Source of the DNA: Phycisphaeraceae bacterium
GTDB taxonomy: Bacteria > Planctomycetota > Phycisphaerae > Phycisphaerales > SM1A02
DNA: 64,000 bases
Reading direction: 5' to 3'
Assembly (NCBI GenBank): GCA_019636735.1
Contig: JAHBWY010000010.1
Coordinates: 31,715-95,714, forward strand
Below the pieces are notes generated by a model, which made no database searches, was not told the origin of the DNA, and saw nothing but the letters and a program-made list of their open reading frames with translations. Below are positions 60,841 to 64,000 of the stretch, one piece after another. Both the position numbers and the translations under genes were made by a program. How positions within the stretch are numbered: position 1 is the stretch's first letter; each line of letters opens with the position of its first letter.

Positions 60841-62874
60841 ATGGTTCAGCACCTCCGTGCCCTTCGTTCGTTCCCGGTCATCGTCGCCGCACTGCTGGCC
60901 GGCGCCACAATGTCGGTTGCCCGGGCGCAGGATGCCGCGACCGAGCCAGCCGCTGCCCCGCAGCGGGCGCCGCAGGATGAACAGGTCCAACCGCATGGGC
61001 AGGTCATCGAGGGCACGGTCAACCCCTACACCTATGAGCCGAAGGAGCTGGTTGGTGACACCGCTCTTCGCGAGCTCATGGAGTCGATGGGCGGCGACGC
61101 CATTGAGTGGTTTCAGCATGTGCAGACGCTCTCGAATCCCTTCTTCGAGGGCCGAGCGCCGGGATCGCGCGGCAGCGTGTTGACGCACGAGTATGTCGAG
61201 TTCTGGATGAAGAAGCTCGGGCTCGAACCTGCCTTCCCGGCTCAGCCGAACGACTCGACCTGGACCAGCTATCGCCAGGAGTGGATGCTCCCGGGCAGCA
61301 GCGCCGAGGTTCGCACCGCAGTGGCGAAGCAGGGCGCGCGGGTGCTCGTCCATGGCGAGGACTTTCAGGTGATGGGAAGTTCCGGAAGCGGCACGATCAC
61401 CGCGCCGCTCGCCTTTGCTGGCTACGGAATCGAGGATGGACCCGACGGATACACGAGCTTCGCAGAGGAAGCGGACTTCACCGGCCACATCGTCATCCTG
61501 CTGCGTTACGAGCCGATCAACGACGAAGGCCGCAGCCGCTGGGCGCCGCGCCGGTTCAGCGAGCACTCCGCCATTGCGCGCAAGCTCGATGCGGTCGCCA
61601 GGCGGAACCCCGCGGCGATCATCCTCGTGAACCCACCGGGGGCGATCGATGGTCGCTCCGGCCTCGAGACGACGCAGACGAGCAGTTTCGGGCGGACCAG
61701 GGACATTCCATTCATTCAGCTCAGCCGGGCGGCGGCGGACGCGCTGCTGCGCGATGCTGATCCGCAGGCGCGATCGCTCGAGGATCTCCGCGTGCTGGCC
61801 GATGAGGGCGAAGTCACCAGCTTCGCCCTGCGGAGCGACCGCCCGATGACGATCGAGGTCGAGGTCGAGAATGTCGGCACGCTGGCCGCGAACATCGGCG
61901 GCGTGGTGCGAGGGAAGGGCTCGCTGGCGGAGCAGTGGATCATCGTCGGCGCCCACATCGACCATGTGGGCTACGGCTACTTCGGCACTTCGCCCGCGTA
62001 TCGCGGGCAGCTTCACCCCGGCGCCGATGACAATGCGAGCGGCACTGCGGCCATGCTGATCACGGCGCGAAAGCTCAAGGAGTGGATCGCGTCGGATCAG
62101 TCGCCCGACGATGTGCGTTCGTTCCTCTTCCTCGGCTTCGATGCGGAGGAGAGCGGATTGCGCGGAAGCGTGGAGTACACGCGGGCGCCGACGCTCTCAC
62201 TCGAGTCGATCCAGGCCATGATCAATCTCGACATGGTCGGTCGAATGCGTAACAACGAGCTCTCGGTGTCAGGAGTCGGTTCTGCGGAGGGCTTCCTCGA
62301 CCTGATTCGGCCCACCTTCGAGTCGAGCGGCTTGACGGTTCGCGCGGATCCGAGCGGTCGGGGACCGAGCGACCACGCGAGTTTCTACGCGGTCGGTGTG
62401 CCGGTGCTCTTCCTCTTTACGGGCAGTCATCCGGACTATCACCGACCGGCGGACCTTGCCTATCGAACGAATCCGGCCGGGGCGGTCAGGCTCATCGGGC
62501 TCACCGAGGCTCTGTCGCGCCAACTTGCGACGCAGCCGAACAAGCTCGTCTTCCAGAGCACCGCACGGACAGCGGGGCGGGACCGCGGCTACGCGGCAGT
62601 TCGCCTGGGGATTCAGCCCGGGCTGGTCGAGGGTGGCGAGGGGGTCAAGATCGAGTCTGTCTCCGAGGGGACAAGCGCGGCCGAGGCGGGCATTGAGCCG
62701 GGCGATGTGCTGCTCGCGTGGGATGGCACGCTGGTCGAGAGCGTCGGCAGCATGATGGAGCAGATGCGGAGTCACCAGCCCGGCGATCGCGTGACGCTTC
62801 GTATCCGCCGCGGGGAGGAAGTGATTGAGGTTCCCGTGACGCTCAAGGCCGCGCAGCGCCGAAGCGGTGAGTGA
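60841..62874 (+). CDS. Exported M28-family zinc aminopeptidase with PA-like and PDZ domains
   Basis: A 677-residue protein. A signal peptide (about 1-30) is followed by an N-terminal region and a PA-like insert (about 140-340, GTITAPLAFAGYGIEDGPDG). The M28 catalytic domain (about 355-580) has all metal ligands: GAHIDHVGYG, GADDNASG, DAEESGLRG, NLDMVGRM and PDYHRPADL. The C-terminus is a PDZ domain (about 590-675, VSEGTSAAEAGIEPGDVLLAW). It probably degrades peptides in the periplasm or outside the cell. The ATG at 60841 is chosen since the signal begins there. Confidence 0.9.
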   Translation: MVQHLRALRSFPVIVAALLAGATMSVARAQDAATEPAAAPQRAPQDEQVQPHGQVIEGTVNPYTYEPKELVGDTALRELMESMGGDAIEWFQHVQTLSNPFFEGRAPGSRGSVLTHEYVEFWMKKLGLEPAFPAQPNDSTWTSYRQEWMLPGSSAEVRTAVAKQGARVLVHGEDFQVMGSSGSGTITAPLAFAGYGIEDGPDGYTSFAEEADFTGHIVILLRYEPINDEGRSRWAPRRFSEHSAIARKLDAVARRNPAAIILVNPPGAIDGRSGLETTQTSSFGRTRDIPFIQLSRAAADALLRDADPQARSLEDLRVLADEGEVTSFALRSDRPMTIEVEVENVGTLAANIGGVVRGKGSLAEQWIIVGAHIDHVGYGYFGTSPAYRGQLHPGADDNASGTAAMLITARKLKEWIASDQSPDDVRSFLFLGFDAEESGLRGSVEYTRAPTLSLESIQAMINLDMVGRMRNNELSVSGVGSAEGFLDLIRPTFESSGLTVRADPSGRGPSDHASFYAVGVPVLFLFTGSHPDYHRPADLAYRTNPAGAVRLIGLTEALSRQLATQPNKLVFQSTARTAGRDRGYAAVRLGIQPGLVEGGEGVKIESVSEGTSAAEAGIEPGDVLLAWDGTLVESVGSMMEQMRSHQPGDRVTLRIRRGEEVIEVPVTLKAAQRRSGE

Positions 62875-63043
62875 TGGAGAGCGGTCGAAGCGCGCCAGCA
62901 GTGGCAACCTCAGGCGTGACGGGTCAGCGGTCGGGGAGCTGCGCGGCGGGCCGCACGAGTGGCAGGTTGCAGCGCAACTCTCGAAGCGCGGCGCAGTCCT
63001 CGGAGTGGCGCGAGGCATCGGCAATCCGCCGCCCGGCGTTACT

Positions 63044-63475
63044 TCAGTCCCAGCGGAAGACGCCCTTGCGCCACGCGTAGATGTACGCGATGATCGAGGT
63101 CCCGACGAAGAAGGCGATGCGCCCGAGGAAGAGGAGCCCCTCCTCGCTTCGTGGTTCGAGCTGGGAGAAGCTCACCGCCCACGGGTAGAGGAAGATGATT
63201 TCGACATCGAAGACCAGGAAGGTCATCGCAAGGACATAGAAGCGGACATTGAATCGGCGGCGGGCGCTGCCGATCGGGTCCATGCCTGACTCGTAGGCGC
63301 CGGCCTTGACCGCGCCGGTCCGCCGGGGGCCGAGGAGCGCGCTCGCGAGCAGGTTGGCGATGACGAAGAGCACCGCCATGACGAAGACGACCGCCACGGG
63401 GATGTAGCTGTCGAGCTCGACCGAGGCCAGGAGCGTGGAGGTGCGAGGGAGCACGGGTGGGGAATCATCCACCAT
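63044..63475 (-). CDS. nuoA: NADH-quinone oxidoreductase subunit A
   Basis: A 143-residue protein with three membrane helices. The loop after helix 1 has KAGAYESGMDPIGSARRRFNVRFY, and helix 2 has LVFDVEIIFLYPWAV, the diagnostic NuoA/ND3 motifs. It is part of the proton-pumping membrane arm of complex I. Normally nuoB follows directly; here the next gene downstream is the convergent M28 peptidase, so nuoA stands alone. Start ATG 63475. Confidence 0.93.
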   Translation of the reverse strand: MVDDSPPVLPRTSTLLASVELDSYIPVAVVFVMAVLFVIANLLASALLGPRRTGAVKAGAYESGMDPIGSARRRFNVRFYVLAMTFLVFDVEIIFLYPWAVSFSQLEPRSEEGLLFLGRIAFFVGTSIIAYIYAWRKGVFRWD

Positions 63476-63532
63476 CCCGAACGGCCTCGCAAGCGGCTGA
63501 ACGGGCGGGCTGATTCATGGGATGATCTCCCC

Positions 63533-63817
63533 ATGGCCTGCCTGCTCATTGCACTGTCGCTGTTCATGCCGCGACTGATCCTGATTCTGGTGTGGCTCTT
63601 CGGCGGAAGCTACCTGTCGAGTCCGTTCGGATCGTGGATCTGGCCTGTCCTGGGGTTCTTCTTCCTGCCGCTCACCACGCTGGCGTACGCCTTCTCGTGG
63701 CACCAGAGTGGGGGAAGTGTCGGGGGCCTTTGGATCGTGCTGATCGTCATCGCGGTGCTGGTTGATCTCGGGTTGATTGGCGGCGGCGCGGCGGGTTCTC
63801 GACGAAGCGAAGCGTGA
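63533..63817 (+). CDS. Small membrane protein, unknown function
   Basis: A 94-residue protein with three hydrophobic helices (about 2-22, 33-55, 65-85) and a short polar tail with Arg/Ser. The N-terminal part MPRLILILVWLFGG and a Trp/Pro-containing second helix recall small uncharacterised membrane proteins common in Gram-negative genomes. It is divergent from nuoA by 57 bases. Confidence 0.6.
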   Translation: MACLLIALSLFMPRLILILVWLFGGSYLSSPFGSWIWPVLGFFFLPLTTLAYAFSWHQSGGSVGGLWIVLIVIAVLVDLGLIGGGAAGSRRSEA

Positions 63818-63932
63818 GATGGAAGGGGGCTGGGGTGCGCGGACCCGTGTCGCGTACACTCGTCAAGGTTCGAGCAGACGGCGGAGCTCACTTGAGGTGT
63901 GTCCCGGCCGTGTGTTCGCTCGCGGTCGCCAT

Positions 63933-64000
63933 CGGGGCGTAGCTCAGCTTGGTAGAGCGTCTGGTTTGGGACCAGAAGGCCGCAGGTTCAAATCCTGTCG
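63933..64000 (+). tRNA. tRNA-Pro (anticodon TGG), cut by the window end
   Basis: Acceptor strand CGGGGCG, D arm GCTCAGCTTGGTAGAGC, anticodon loop TTTGGGA giving anticodon TGG, variable loop, and T arm beginning GCAGGTTCAAATCCTG. The final bases of the acceptor stem lie just outside the window. The anticodon stem is TCTGG/CCAGA. Upstream 63818-63932 shows nothing clear. Confidence 0.93.

Noticed and set aside
1..64000. CRISPR array or prophage
   Set aside because: No regularly spaced short repeats, Cas genes, or phage structural or integrase genes were seen.

Overview
The window is a GC-rich (roughly two thirds G+C by eye), gene-dense chromosomal segment. It most likely comes from a planctomycete of the Phycisphaerae type. 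That is an inference from an exported protein with dockerin-like Asn/Asp repeats, Tat-exported Gfo/Idh/MocA and TIM-barrel proteins, the mix of flagellar and GAP1/TRAFAC-GTPase genes, and frequent GTG/TTG starts with 1-4 base overlaps. No rRNA marker is present to settle it.

Layout. 1-8.7 kb is housekeeping: a basic histone-tail-like protein, a site-2 protease with CBS domains, an acyltransferase, a Uup-type ABC-F ATPase, RuvA, mannose-1-phosphate guanylyltransferase, RuvX and 6-phosphogluconolactonase. 8.75-21.1 kb is an unusual compact leftward operon: a zinc-ribbon TRAFAC-like GTPase, a membrane-anchored GAP1-N2 protein, a 984-residue membrane coiled-coil protein, a polytopic membrane protein, a MotA/TolQ/ExbB-like channel, two ExbD/MotB-like subunits and a lipoprotein. 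A membrane-anchored von Willebrand A (vWA) protein is transcribed divergently. 21.1-24.2 kb holds xylose isomerase, a membrane protein and a YceI protein. 24.4-27.9 kb holds fliS and fliD. 28.0-29.1 kb is parB without parA, carrying three near-identical parS-like 16-mers. 29.2-34.8 kb holds a beta-CASP RNase-like protein, a large zinc metalloprotease and a TIM-barrel protein.

35-45.2 kb resembles part of an aryl-polyene or fatty-acyl biosynthesis locus: a LolA-like lipoprotein, a class III aminotransferase, a GT2, a fused ketosynthase/chain-length factor, a dehydratase, an acyl carrier protein, LpxL- and PlsC-type acyltransferases, a polysaccharide deacetylase and a methyltransferase. It is followed by an AA10 LPMO with dockerin-like, calcium-repeat and CBM2-like modules.

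50.7-56.2 kb is accessory DNA. A cassette is present twice in tandem: a Trp-rich leader ORF, an XRE-like/TPR-like protein and an exported W-repeat protein. The ends of the cassettes are about 99% identical while the middles have diverged. An IS3-family element with a frame-broken orfB follows, flanked by 104-bp direct repeats. 56.1-64 kb returns to core genes: a cation/proton antiporter, glycine dehydrogenase, an M28 peptidase with a PDZ domain, an isolated nuoA, a small membrane protein and a tRNA-Pro cut by the window end.

The two best candidates for a poorly described system are the ion-channel/GTPase operon (8.75-21.1 kb) and the mosaic tandem cassette (50.7-54.7 kb).
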